Source of the DNA: Flavihumibacter stibioxidans
GTDB lineage: Bacteria > Bacteroidota > Bacteroidia > Chitinophagales > Chitinophagaceae
Length of the DNA: 64,000 nt
NCBI RefSeq assembly: GCF_014332695.1
Contig: NZ_MBUA01000001.1
Coordinates: 558,001-622,000, forward strand
Reading direction: 5' to 3'
Shown: positions 1-7,656 of the stretch, piece after piece
Position numbering within the stretch: position 1 is the first letter of the stretch
How the letters are laid out: each line of letters begins with the position of its first letter
Position numbers and translations under genes: made by a program
The notes under the pieces: generated by a model
What the model was told of the DNA's origin: nothing
Seen by the model: only the letters and a program-made list of their open reading frames with translations
Databases searched by the model: none

Positions 1-1111
1 CATATGCAGCCGTTTCGCTGTAAATGGGAGAACGAAGTTTCAATCGCTGTTCGATGAAATAGGGACGCATATCAAAAATGCCTTCCACGATTTTTGCGAT
101 TTCACCATCAGTTTTCTCTACTTTTGAAGTGCCGTAAGTGTTGATGTATATGCCCATTGGCTGTGCCACCCCGATTGCGTAGGAAACCTGCACCAGGACT
201 TCATCGCAAACGCCAGCTGCCACCAGGTTCTTGGCTATGTGACGGGTAGCGTATGCTGCTGAACGGTCAACCTTGGAAGGATCTTTTCCGCTGAAAGCGC
301 CACCGCCATGTGCACCTTTCCCGCCATAAGTGTCAACAATGATCTTGCGTCCGGTAAGGCCGGTATCGCCATGAGGTCCGCCGATAACAAATTTACCTGT
401 CGGGTTGATATGATACTTGATCTTGTCGTTAAATAGTTTCGCGTATTTCCTGTACTTCGATTTCACCCGGGGGATCAGGATTTCAATGATATCCTTCTTG
501 ATCTTCGCCAGCATTTTTCCTTCCGCATCAAAATCATCGTGCTGGGTTGAAATTACAATGGCATCAATGCGCTTTGGCTTATTGTTGTCATCATATTCGA
601 GTGTTACCTGGCTTTTTGCATCCGGACGCAGGTATTTGATCTGCTTGTTTTCCCTTCTCAAAGCAGCGAGTTCCTGCAGTAATTTATGTGCCAGATCCAA
701 TGCCAGCGGCATGTAATCTTCCGTTTCGTTGGTGGCATAACCGAACATCATTCCCTGGTCGCCGGCCCCCTGCTCTTCTTTCTTCTTTTTGTCTACCCCC
801 TGGTTGATATCGGCAGACTGTTCATGAATAGCCGAAAAAACACCACAGGAATTGGCTTCGAACATATACTCACTCTTGGTATACCCAATCTTACGGATCA
901 CACCACGGGCAATTTCCTGAACGTCCAGGTAAGCCTTTGATTTGACCTCACCTGCCAATACCACCTGACCGGTTGTTACAAGTGTTTCACAGGCAACTTT
1001 GGACTGAGGGTCGAACGCAAGAAAATTATCAATCAATGCGTCTGAAATCTGGTCAGCCACTTTATCCGGATGACCTTCAGATACGCTCTCAGAAGTAAAT
1101 AAATACGGCAT
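1..1111 (-). CDS. metK: S-adenosylmethionine synthetase (partial, C-terminus off the window)
   Basis: Makes S-adenosylmethionine from methionine and ATP in the cytoplasm. The frame runs open from the ATG at 1111 down to the left edge, giving about 370 codons; the family is usually 380-430 residues, so only the C-terminus is missing. The N-terminus reads [20 protein letters not shown], the classic MetK opening with the ATP-site His in GHPDK, and further in come [12 protein letters not shown]-type residues and the [15 protein letters not shown] loop that contacts phosphates. A TATATTTG -7 box lies about 25 bases upstream of the start, so it probably has its own promoter after the DUF4270 gene. 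Start chosen because it gives the conserved N-terminus exactly. Confidence 0.95.
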   Translation of the reverse strand, partial: MPYLFTSESVSEGHPDKVADQISDALIDNFLAFDPQSKVACETLVTTGQVVLAGEVKSKAYLDVQEIARGVIRKIGYTKSEYMFEANSCGVFSAIHEQSADINQGVDKKKKEEQGAGDQGMMFGYATNETEDYMPLALDLAHKLLQELAALRRENKQIKYLRPDAKSQVTLEYDDNNKPKRIDAIVISTQHDDFDAEGKMLAKIKKDIIEILIPRVKSKYRKYAKLFNDKIKYHINPTGKFVIGGPHGDTGLTGRKIIVDTYGGKGAHGGGAFSGKDPSKVDRSAAYATRHIAKNLVAAGVCDEVLVQVSYAIGVAQPMGIYINTYGTSKVEKTDGEIAKIVEGIFDMRPYFIEQRLKLRSPIYSETAAY

Positions 1112-1136
1112 TTAATAAGGAATTAATATTTCGGGG

Positions 1137-1144
1137 CAAATATA
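1137..1144 (-). promoter_or_regulatory. Predicted -7 promoter box upstream of metK
   Basis: Read on the minus strand this is TATATTTG, a full match to the Bacteroidota -7 consensus TAnnTTTG, ending 25 bases before the metK ATG. I see no good -33 TTTG at the expected distance, so the call rests on one element. Confidence 0.45.
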
Positions 1145-1156
1145 TAGTTAGATCAA

Positions 1157-2578
1157 TTATAATTTGGAATAAACTATATACAACCTCATTTTTTTGGTGG
1201 GATGTGCTCCGCCACTTATCACCACCCTGCCACGCGCAATGGTACTGTTAATTTGCAAACCAATCTGGCCGTCGCCAACCACAGGTATCACCGGCCTGGT
1301 ATAATATGGGGCATACATTCTGAGTGCAAAGGACTTTTCTTTACGGGTTACAATACCCTGCACGTAGGAAGCAAGATCAAACTCAAACCTGTTGTGTAAC
1401 AGGAAGCCACCGAATGCACCTGGATCGTAATAATATGGCGCGCTGTTCGACTGGAATACAAAGGAATTGGGAACCGTGATAAAACGATTGTTGGCACTGT
1501 CTGCAGCATCAAGGAACAGCAGGGAAGGTTCAGTAAAATGACCGTCATCAATACCTTCCAGCCTGTCGGCCTGCAAAACGGCTTTATAAATCACCCGGTT
1601 GTTCAGGTTCTGGAGGCCTGGTACCTGTACAAGGGCATAGGAACCCGGGGAACTCTGGAGGTACAATTCTTCCTGGTTATTGAATCCGTTGACCAGCCTG
1701 TCGCCATATGGAGACCCGGTAGGCTCACGTTTAACGAGGTTGGCATTGGCCCTGTTGCGCAATATAAATTCTGTAACTGTAGTATCTGGCTTGGCTGATT
1801 TGGTCGTGCGGTAATGGAAACTCAGTCTTGTTCCGGCATCAGACAGGTTGAAATAAGCCAGTGCCCGCCTGATGGCTGAACCTTCATCCGCTTTCATGGC
1901 AAATCCCTTGAAATGCGTATTGAAAGCTGAATCTGTTTTGTAAATCGTAGTATCATAATCCATCAGCCTCATCCCGAAACTGTTGGGAAGTTTGATACGG
2001 AGTTCATTGACAGTTAGAACAGTATCATTCGATTTCAGATACATCAGGCTGTCATTGAGCGCAGAAAACAAAACATTCTGCTCTGCGAGTAGGTCGGTTA
2101 CGGCAAATGACGGATGACTCATCGGGTAACCAAGCGAAGAATCGCGAAATGGTGCCGATTGATCGATCTCATATACTTTCAGTGACTGAATGGAATTGGT
2201 ATCACCGTAAACGCTTTTAAACCGGAGGGATAACACAACCGAATCGAGTCCAATCAAACTGTCGCGGGAAGATCCGAAAGGATAGGTTCCGAACAATTGC
2301 GGCAGCAACTGGAAATACATTTCACCCGTGGTTTTTCCGAAAGACGGGTCTTCCATTATACCAACCGCGTGGTCGGATCCACTGATAATACGGGTGCTGT
2401 CGGGCAGGGAATATAAAGTTGTTACCACATCAAGTGTTGTATCAAACACATTGACGTTATCAACTGCCGGAATCAGCCCGCTACCCAACTCGGTTGTTCT
2501 GATTTTGGTACAGGAGACGGTATAAACAACAATAGCAATTACAATGGAAAGGCTATACAGAAGTTTCTTCACAAACAA
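1157..2578 (-). CDS. DUF4270 family outer-surface lipoprotein
   Basis: A 473-residue lipoprotein of unknown function. Residues 1-22 form a hydrophobic signal ending in a lipobox-like YTVSC, with Cys23 as the expected lipidated residue. The body opens with the TTELGSGLIP-type segment characteristic of DUF4270 proteins, followed by beta-rich sequence. In Bacteroidota this family commonly sits beside a short glycogen-synthase-like gene and panC, as here (the GT5-like gene ends 41 bases upstream). The pair is probably co-transcribed. Its molecular role is not known, and the linkage is the only hint of function. Confidence 0.85.
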   Translation of the reverse strand: MFVKKLLYSLSIVIAIVVYTVSCTKIRTTELGSGLIPAVDNVNVFDTTLDVVTTLYSLPDSTRIISGSDHAVGIMEDPSFGKTTGEMYFQLLPQLFGTYPFGSSRDSLIGLDSVVLSLRFKSVYGDTNSIQSLKVYEIDQSAPFRDSSLGYPMSHPSFAVTDLLAEQNVLFSALNDSLMYLKSNDTVLTVNELRIKLPNSFGMRLMDYDTTIYKTDSAFNTHFKGFAMKADEGSAIRRALAYFNLSDAGTRLSFHYRTTKSAKPDTTVTEFILRNRANANLVKREPTGSPYGDRLVNGFNNQEELYLQSSPGSYALVQVPGLQNLNNRVIYKAVLQADRLEGIDDGHFTEPSLLFLDAADSANNRFITVPNSFVFQSNSAPYYYDPGAFGGFLLHNRFEFDLASYVQGIVTRKEKSFALRMYAPYYTRPVIPVVGDGQIGLQINSTIARGRVVISGGAHPTKKMRLYIVYSKL

Positions 2579-2619
2579 ACCGGTTAATTAGTCTTTAATA
2601 GTTGGAGAGGCCGAAAACA

Positions 2620-3432
2620 CTACTTCGCAAGGTCGGCATACAGTTGTAAATAGTCTGTTAAATCAGATTCTGCATTGTATGCCAGTATTTTTTTGCCTTT
2701 CACTTTTGCGAATTCGTCTGCCAGTTTCTTCTCCACTTTTTCTGCACCGAAAGTAACAGCATCCGCAAAACAGGCACCACCACGGAACATAGCGGTATTA
2801 TCCCCTTCCTTGAACGGATCAAGATCCTTCTCTTTAATATTGGCGTGAATTGCAGCCTGCTTGATGAAATCAGGACCTAAACTTTCCTTGAAGGTATTCT
2901 GGCCAATGGTGTAAACCACTTTGCTGTGTCCGAAAACAGGTTCTTTCTTGTAGGCAGTTTTCAGGAACAGAGGAACAAGGCTGCTCATCCATCCGCTGCA
3001 GTGAATTACATCAGGAGGCCAGCCGAATTTCTTTACAGTTTCCAGGGCCCCCTTACAGAAAAAGACCGTACGCAGGCAATTGTCATCAAACCACTCTTCC
3101 TTCTCATCATGGAATACAAACTTGCGTTTGAACAGATCCTCGTTGTCAAGGAAATAAACCTGGAGGCGGGCATTGGGCAAAGATGCAACCTTGATCTGCA
3201 AAGGGAAATCATCGTTGTCTACCGATACATTGATACCTGATAAACGAACTACTTCATGCAAACGGTGACGGCGCTCATTGATGGTCCCAAATCGGGGCAT
3301 GATGCAACGAACCTCAAAACCACTGTCATTCGATTTGATAGCCAGCCTGTTTACAATCTCACTGAATTCTGTCAGTTCCAGGTAAGGCGACATTTCGTTG
3401 GCAATGAATAAAATTCTTTTCTTTGTTGACAT
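2620..3432 (-). CDS. Short glycogen/starch synthase-like protein (GT5 N-terminal domain only)
   Basis: 270 residues that resemble the N-terminal Rossmann domain of GT5 glycogen synthases (RILFIANEMSPY, then a CIMPRFG segment near 43-49 and VIHCSGWMSSL for the usual HxHDW region). Full GlgA is about 480 residues; the C-terminal nucleotide-sugar domain is absent. The ADP-glucose-binding KTGGL signature is also gone: the aligned stretch reads ELTEFSE (residues 19-25), with Glu where the Lys belongs. It is therefore unlikely to be a classical glycogen synthase. It precedes the DUF4270 gene on the same strand and is divergent from panC. A TACCTTTG -7 box lies upstream. Confidence 0.8.
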   Translation of the reverse strand: MSTKKRILFIANEMSPYLELTEFSEIVNRLAIKSNDSGFEVRCIMPRFGTINERRHRLHEVVRLSGINVSVDNDDFPLQIKVASLPNARLQVYFLDNEDLFKRKFVFHDEKEEWFDDNCLRTVFFCKGALETVKKFGWPPDVIHCSGWMSSLVPLFLKTAYKKEPVFGHSKVVYTIGQNTFKESLGPDFIKQAAIHANIKEKDLDPFKEGDNTAMFRGGACFADAVTFGAEKVEKKLADEFAKVKGKKILAYNAESDLTDYLQLYADLAK

Positions 3433-3483
3433 TGATCGGTTACAATTGGTGAAAACGTACTGATTTTTAAGTCAAATAGTGTG

Positions 3484-3491
3484 CAAAGGTA
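3484..3491 (-). promoter_or_regulatory. Predicted -7 box for the GT5-like/DUF4270 operon
   Basis: On the minus strand this reads TACCTTTG, a full TAnnTTTG match, 51 bases before the ATG at 3432. It sits in the 87-bp divergent spacer shared with panC. No clear -33 element is visible. Confidence 0.45.
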
Positions 3492-3519
3492 GTATTTTTC
3501 CGGCTAAAACCCGCATCAC

Positions 3520-4365
3520 ATGATCCTATTTAAACAGGCTGCTTCCCTGAGGGACTTTCTTCACAAGACCTCCGGCGATAAAAAAACGGTTGGATTTGTA
3601 CCAACGATGGGGGCTCTCCATGAAGGTCATTTGTCATTATTGTCAGAATCCCTGCAACACAACACCATAACGGTGTGCAGCATTTTTGTAAACCCCACCC
3701 AGTTCAATGATCCGGCAGATTTTGAAAAGTACCCGGTAACATTGGATAAAGACATAGAAAAACTGGAAAACGCTGGTGTGGACGTCCTTTTCCTGCCTGC
3801 TGTCAAAGAAATTTACCCCAACGGAACTACCCATTTACCCCAGTATGACCTTGGATACCTCGAAACCATCCTGGAAGGAAAATATCGTCCCGGCCATTTC
3901 CAGGGCGTCTGTCAGGTGATGCACCGGCTGCTGGAAGTCGTGTCGGCGGACAACCTGTACATGGGCAGAAAAGATTACCAGCAATGTATGGTAGTGAAAA
4001 AATTACTGGAGATCACCCAAATTTCTACCCGCCTCCATCCCTGTGATACCCTTCGTGAACCGGACGGTCTGGCCATGAGCAGCAGGAATATGCGTTTAAA
4101 CGAAACAGAAAGAAAGCAGGCCGTTGCCATTTCCCGGGTGCTGGACCGCATCAGGCATTCCGTTGTAGCGGGTCCCTTGGAACCTGTAGCGCTGGCAGCC
4201 GAAAAGGCATTGGAGGAAAATGGTTTTAAGGTAGATTATGTTGCCATCGCAGCAGCAGATAACCTGGAACTGCTGGAAGAATGGGATGGAGAACGGAAAC
4301 TGGTTACACTGGCGGCAGCATGGCTGAACGGGGTAAGGCTGATCGACAATATGTTAATCCCTTAA
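3520..4365 (+). CDS. panC: Pantothenate synthetase
   Basis: Joins pantoate and beta-alanine with ATP to form pantothenate, the last step of vitamin B5 synthesis. The 281-residue length is normal. Diagnostic motifs are the HIGH-type MGALHEGHLSL (30-40), FVNPTQF (56-62), GRKDYQQ (149-155) and the KMSKS-like MSSRN (186-190). The downstream panD makes the beta-alanine substrate, so the two form a coherent operon that continues into a membrane protein and rfaE2. The ATG is the first in frame and gives the expected N-terminus. Confidence 0.97.
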   Translation: MILFKQAASLRDFLHKTSGDKKTVGFVPTMGALHEGHLSLLSESLQHNTITVCSIFVNPTQFNDPADFEKYPVTLDKDIEKLENAGVDVLFLPAVKEIYPNGTTHLPQYDLGYLETILEGKYRPGHFQGVCQVMHRLLEVVSADNLYMGRKDYQQCMVVKKLLEITQISTRLHPCDTLREPDGLAMSSRNMRLNETERKQAVAISRVLDRIRHSVVAGPLEPVALAAEKALEENGFKVDYVAIAAADNLELLEEWDGERKLVTLAAAWLNGVRLIDNMLIP

Positions 4366-4422
4366 TAAACAATGGTAGAATATCCTACCTTGCGACCGTT
4401 TAAAAAAGTTCAATTTATTTCG

Positions 4423-4767
4423 ATGGAAATTGAAGTACTGAAATCAAAAGTTCACAGGGCTGTCATCACCGAAGCCAACCTGAATTACGTAGGAAGCCTT
4501 ACCCTCGACGAGGACCTGATGGATGCCGCCAATATGATTGAGCATGAAAAGATCCAGGTCGTGAATGTCAACAACGGTTCCCGTATTGAAACCTACCTGA
4601 TCAAAGGAAAACGTGGCTCGGGAGTTTGCTGCCTGAACGGACCCGCCGCCCGCCAGGGCGCAGTGGGAGATATTGTGATCATCATTTCCTATGCAAGGAT
4701 GGACTTTGAAAAAGCAAAAACATTCCAGCCCTGGATTGTTTTCCCCAAAGAAGCTAACTTGCTTTAA
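4423..4767 (+). CDS. panD: Aspartate 1-decarboxylase proenzyme
   Basis: Decarboxylates L-aspartate to beta-alanine for pantothenate synthesis, using a pyruvoyl group formed by self-cleavage. From the ATG at 4423 the protein is 114 residues and the cleavage pair Gly24-Ser25 (in NYVGSLT) falls at its canonical position; an upstream in-frame ATG at 4372 would shift this by 17 residues, so 4423 is preferred. Lys9, Arg12-type N-terminal residues and the NNGSR and GPAAR segments are also typical. Lies 57 bases after panC and 9 bases before the next gene. Confidence 0.93.
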   Translation: MEIEVLKSKVHRAVITEANLNYVGSLTLDEDLMDAANMIEHEKIQVVNVNNGSRIETYLIKGKRGSGVCCLNGPAARQGAVGDIVIIISYARMDFEKAKTFQPWIVFPKEANLL

Positions 4768-4776
4768 ATAAGCTTT

Positions 4777-5811
4777 ATGAATAAAAAGATCAGCAGCCTG
4801 TTACAATATGTTTTCTTCCTCGGGCTGGGGATCTTTTTGGTTTGGTGGAGTATCGGCAAAATCGAACAGCGCGATTGGGAAGAAATGAAATCAGCCATGC
4901 GGGATACCAACTACTGGTTGCTGGTTCCTGTGGCCTTGGCGTTGCTGCTTAGTCATTATAGTCGCGCCATTCGCTGGAAAATACTGATGGAACCAATGGG
5001 TTATAAACCCGGTAAACTCAATACCTATTTTGCTGTTCTCATTGGTTACCTGGCTAACCTTGCCGTTCCCAGGCTTGGTGAAGTTTTAAAATGCACTATA
5101 CTTGCCCGTTATGAAAAAGTACCGGCAGATAAACTGATCGGCACCATCGTTGCTGAAAGGGCTTTTGATATGATCTGCCTGCTTATCGTTTTCGCCATTA
5201 CTATTTTGTCGCAGATTGATGTGATCGGACAATTCGCAGGTGATATGGTCAACCAGTTGCTTACCGGCGGAACAGGACAAATAAATTATACCAGGCTCCT
5301 GATGGTACTGGCCATCCTGCTGGTCATCGGAACCGGATCCTGGTTTGCCCTCAAACGCTTTGCCCACCTTGATTTCATTCAGAAGATAAAAAAAATCGGG
5401 AAAGGGATCTGGGAAGGGATCATCAGTGTAAGATACCTGAAGAAAAAGGGCTGGTTCTTTTTTCATACCGCCCTCATCTGGTTTTTGTACCTGGCCAGCA
5501 TCCGTATCGGTTTTTATGCAATGGACCCCACCAGTCAATATGGCTGGCTGCCTGCCTTTTCGGTACTTTCTCTTGGCAGTGTAGGCATGATCGTTACCCA
5601 GGGTGGTATCGGCGCCTACCCCATCCTGGTGCAGGAAACCATGAGCCTGTACGGACTTGGGGTGAATATTGGCAAGGCTTTCGGCTGGATACTCTGGCTG
5701 GCGCAGTTTGTTCTGGTGCTGATTGCTGGTGGCGCTGCCCTGATGTTATTGCCGGTTATCAACCGCAAAAAAAACAAGCCGGCCAATGGTGCTGTGTCAA
5801 CCGATTCATAA
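4777..5811 (+). CDS. Lysylphosphatidylglycerol synthase TM region/flippase-like membrane protein
   Basis: A 344-residue polytopic inner-membrane protein of the UPF0104/YbhN-like family (PF03706), related to the flippase half of MprF. Hydrophobic segments are spread along its length, with the family-typical LSHYSRAIRWKILM, NLAVPRLGEVLK and GGIGAYPILVQE stretches. The aminoacyl-transferase domain of MprF is not present, so a lipid-translocation or envelope role is inferred, with no known substrate. It starts 9 bases after panD, and rfaE2 follows 23 bases later, which links it to envelope biogenesis. Confidence 0.85.
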   Translation: MNKKISSLLQYVFFLGLGIFLVWWSIGKIEQRDWEEMKSAMRDTNYWLLVPVALALLLSHYSRAIRWKILMEPMGYKPGKLNTYFAVLIGYLANLAVPRLGEVLKCTILARYEKVPADKLIGTIVAERAFDMICLLIVFAITILSQIDVIGQFAGDMVNQLLTGGTGQINYTRLLMVLAILLVIGTGSWFALKRFAHLDFIQKIKKIGKGIWEGIISVRYLKKKGWFFFHTALIWFLYLASIRIGFYAMDPTSQYGWLPAFSVLSLGSVGMIVTQGGIGAYPILVQETMSLYGLGVNIGKAFGWILWLAQFVLVLIAGGAALMLLPVINRKKNKPANGAVSTDS

Positions 5812-5834
5812 AATTTTCAGTCAACCTTCTGCAT

Positions 5835-6326
5835 ATGAGAAATGCTGCCATCGCCCCCAAAAAAATCTTCCGCCTCACTGAATTGAAAAAAACAGTAGAG
5901 ACCTGGAAATTCCTCAGTAAAAAAATCGTCTTCACCAATGGAGTGTTTGACATCCTGCATCGGGGTCATATTTATTCACTTTCGCAGGCGGCGCAGGAAG
6001 GTGATATCCTCATTGTTGGTGTCAATTCAGATGCGTCGGTCAAACGACTGAACAAAGGTCCGGAACGCCCCATAAACGACCAGGATTCCAGGGCCTTGCT
6101 GCTGGCATCCATGGTGCTGGTGGATGCCGTGATAATCTTTGAAGAAGATACACCCTTTGAAGTGATAACAGCCATCATGCCTGATGTCCTGGTAAAAGGA
6201 GGTGACTATGTGGTGGAGCAGGTCGTAGGGCACAAAGAGGTACTGGCAAATGGCGGGCAGGTGATTATCAATCCTATAGTTGAAGGATTTTCCACCACGG
6301 GCATCATCACAAAAATGCGCGGGTAA
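5835..6326 (+). CDS. rfaE2: D-glycero-beta-D-manno-heptose 1-phosphate adenylyltransferase
   Basis: Transfers AMP from ATP to heptose 1-phosphate in ADP-heptose (LPS inner core) synthesis. The 163-residue protein matches the C-terminal cytidylyltransferase-like domain of HldE as a stand-alone enzyme. Motifs: FTNGVFDILHRGH (33-45, with the HxGH nucleotidyl-transfer signature), LVKGGDY (119-125) and STTGII (153-158). The kinase half (RfaE1) is not in this window. Last gene of the panC run; a strong bidirectional terminator begins at its stop codon. Confidence 0.93.
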   Translation: MRNAAIAPKKIFRLTELKKTVETWKFLSKKIVFTNGVFDILHRGHIYSLSQAAQEGDILIVGVNSDASVKRLNKGPERPINDQDSRALLLASMVLVDAVIIFEEDTPFEVITAIMPDVLVKGGDYVVEQVVGHKEVLANGGQVIINPIVEGFSTTGIITKMRG

Positions 6327-6386
6327 AAATAGTATTGCCTTTTTATGCCATTTCCCGGAGGCGCATAAAAAGGCAATACTATTTTT
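6325..6386. terminator. Perfect 24-bp inverted repeat, bidirectional terminator
   Basis: Arms 6325-6348 and 6363-6386 are exact reverse complements, with a 14-base loop. The outer bases are A5/T5, so each strand presents a GC-containing stem followed by a T run. It lies between the convergent ends of rfaE2 (stop at 6326) and the Gfo/Idh/MocA gene (stop at 6393), exactly where a shared terminator is expected. Confidence 0.85.
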
Positions 6387-6392
6387 ATTAAA

Positions 6393-7550
6393 TCAGATGG
6401 AATAAGCCACCCACTTATCGCTGCTCTCATTGCTTCTCACCACATTTTCAATGAAAGCCATTCCACGGATACCTTCTGCAACGGAAGGGAATTCCACCAC
6501 ATCTTTGTTTACGCTGGTACCGTCTATACGAGCAGCCAGGGTAAGGGAGAAATTCTTGTACAGGTTGGCAAATGCCTCCAGGTATCCTTCCGGATGTCCA
6601 CCCGGGGTCCTGCAATTGTGTTTGGCAATATCACTCAGGTAACCTGATCCTGCACGAAGGGTTTCCATCGGTTTGTCGTACCATTTCAGGAGCAGCGAGT
6701 TTGGTTCCTGCTGGTGCCATTCCAGTCCACCCAGCTCACCATAAATGCGGATGGCGAGATTGTTCTCCTCCCCTGCAGCAACCTGGGTGGCCATCAGCAC
6801 ACCACTGGCTCCATTATTGAATTTCAGCAGTACAGCCCCGTCGTCATCAAGCGCGCGGTTTTCAACCACAATATTCAGGTTGGCACAAAGCTCACTCACC
6901 TGAAGCCCGGTGATATACTCTGTAAGATTGAACGCATGTGTACCAATATCACCCATTACACCGCTCTTGCCTGATTTTTTGGCATCTGTTCGCCAGGCCG
7001 CACCGGCATTGCCTTCACGCTCAGACAATTTGCTCAGCCAACCCTGGCGATATTCCACGTAAACTTTCCTGACCTTTCCAATGGTTCCTTTGTTGATGAG
7101 GTTTTTCGCTTCCTTCACCATTGGATAACCCGTATAGGTATGCGTAAGACAAAGTACCAGGCCGGTTTCCTTAACTTTTTTATCCAGTGCCAGCGCCTCG
7201 TCCAGTGAAAGTGTGATGGGCTTTTCAATAACTACGTGAAAGCCTTTTTCCAGTGCCATCATCGCAGGGGCAAAATGCGCGAAGTTGGGAGTTACTATCG
7301 TTACAAAATCCATCCTTTTATCTGCAGGCAATGCGGCTTCCTTCTCCAGCATTTCCTCATAAGTGGTATAGATCCTGTCTTCGGCCAGGAATAATGAACG
7401 GCCGCTGGAAATGGCAATTTCCTTGTTGATGCTGAGCGCACCGCATACCAGTTCAATTTTTCCATCCATGTTGGCAGCCAGGCGGTGTATGGCGCCAATA
7501 AAGGCGTCACTACCTCCACCGATCATGCCCATGCGTAATTTTCGGTTCAT
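6393..7550 (-). CDS. Gfo/Idh/MocA family NAD(P)-dependent oxidoreductase
   Basis: A 385-residue sugar or cyclitol dehydrogenase-type enzyme. The N-terminus has a Rossmann dinucleotide motif (GMIGGGSDAFIG, residues 8-19) and the EKPITL signature (about 118-123) whose Lys is a conserved catalytic-region residue. The C-terminal half is the usual alpha/beta substrate domain, with MGDIGTHAFNL carrying the active-site His/Asp region. The substrate cannot be read from sequence. It stands alone, downstream of an oppositely unconnected gene (106-base gap to the PQQ dehydrogenase), and ends at the shared terminator. Confidence 0.9.
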   Translation of the reverse strand: MNRKLRMGMIGGGSDAFIGAIHRLAANMDGKIELVCGALSINKEIAISSGRSLFLAEDRIYTTYEEMLEKEAALPADKRMDFVTIVTPNFAHFAPAMMALEKGFHVVIEKPITLSLDEALALDKKVKETGLVLCLTHTYTGYPMVKEAKNLINKGTIGKVRKVYVEYRQGWLSKLSEREGNAGAAWRTDAKKSGKSGVMGDIGTHAFNLTEYITGLQVSELCANLNIVVENRALDDDGAVLLKFNNGASGVLMATQVAAGEENNLAIRIYGELGGLEWHQQEPNSLLLKWYDKPMETLRAGSGYLSDIAKHNCRTPGGHPEGYLEAFANLYKNFSLTLAARIDGTSVNKDVVEFPSVAEGIRGMAFIENVVRSNESSDKWVAYSI

Positions 7551-7656
7551 TGTTGCTTGTTTTATTAGGGAACTAAAAATACTTAATATGGATTATAAAA
7601 TCCGATCTGACAATTAATAATATCATTTTGACTGCAGCACATTGCCGAAGAAATCC

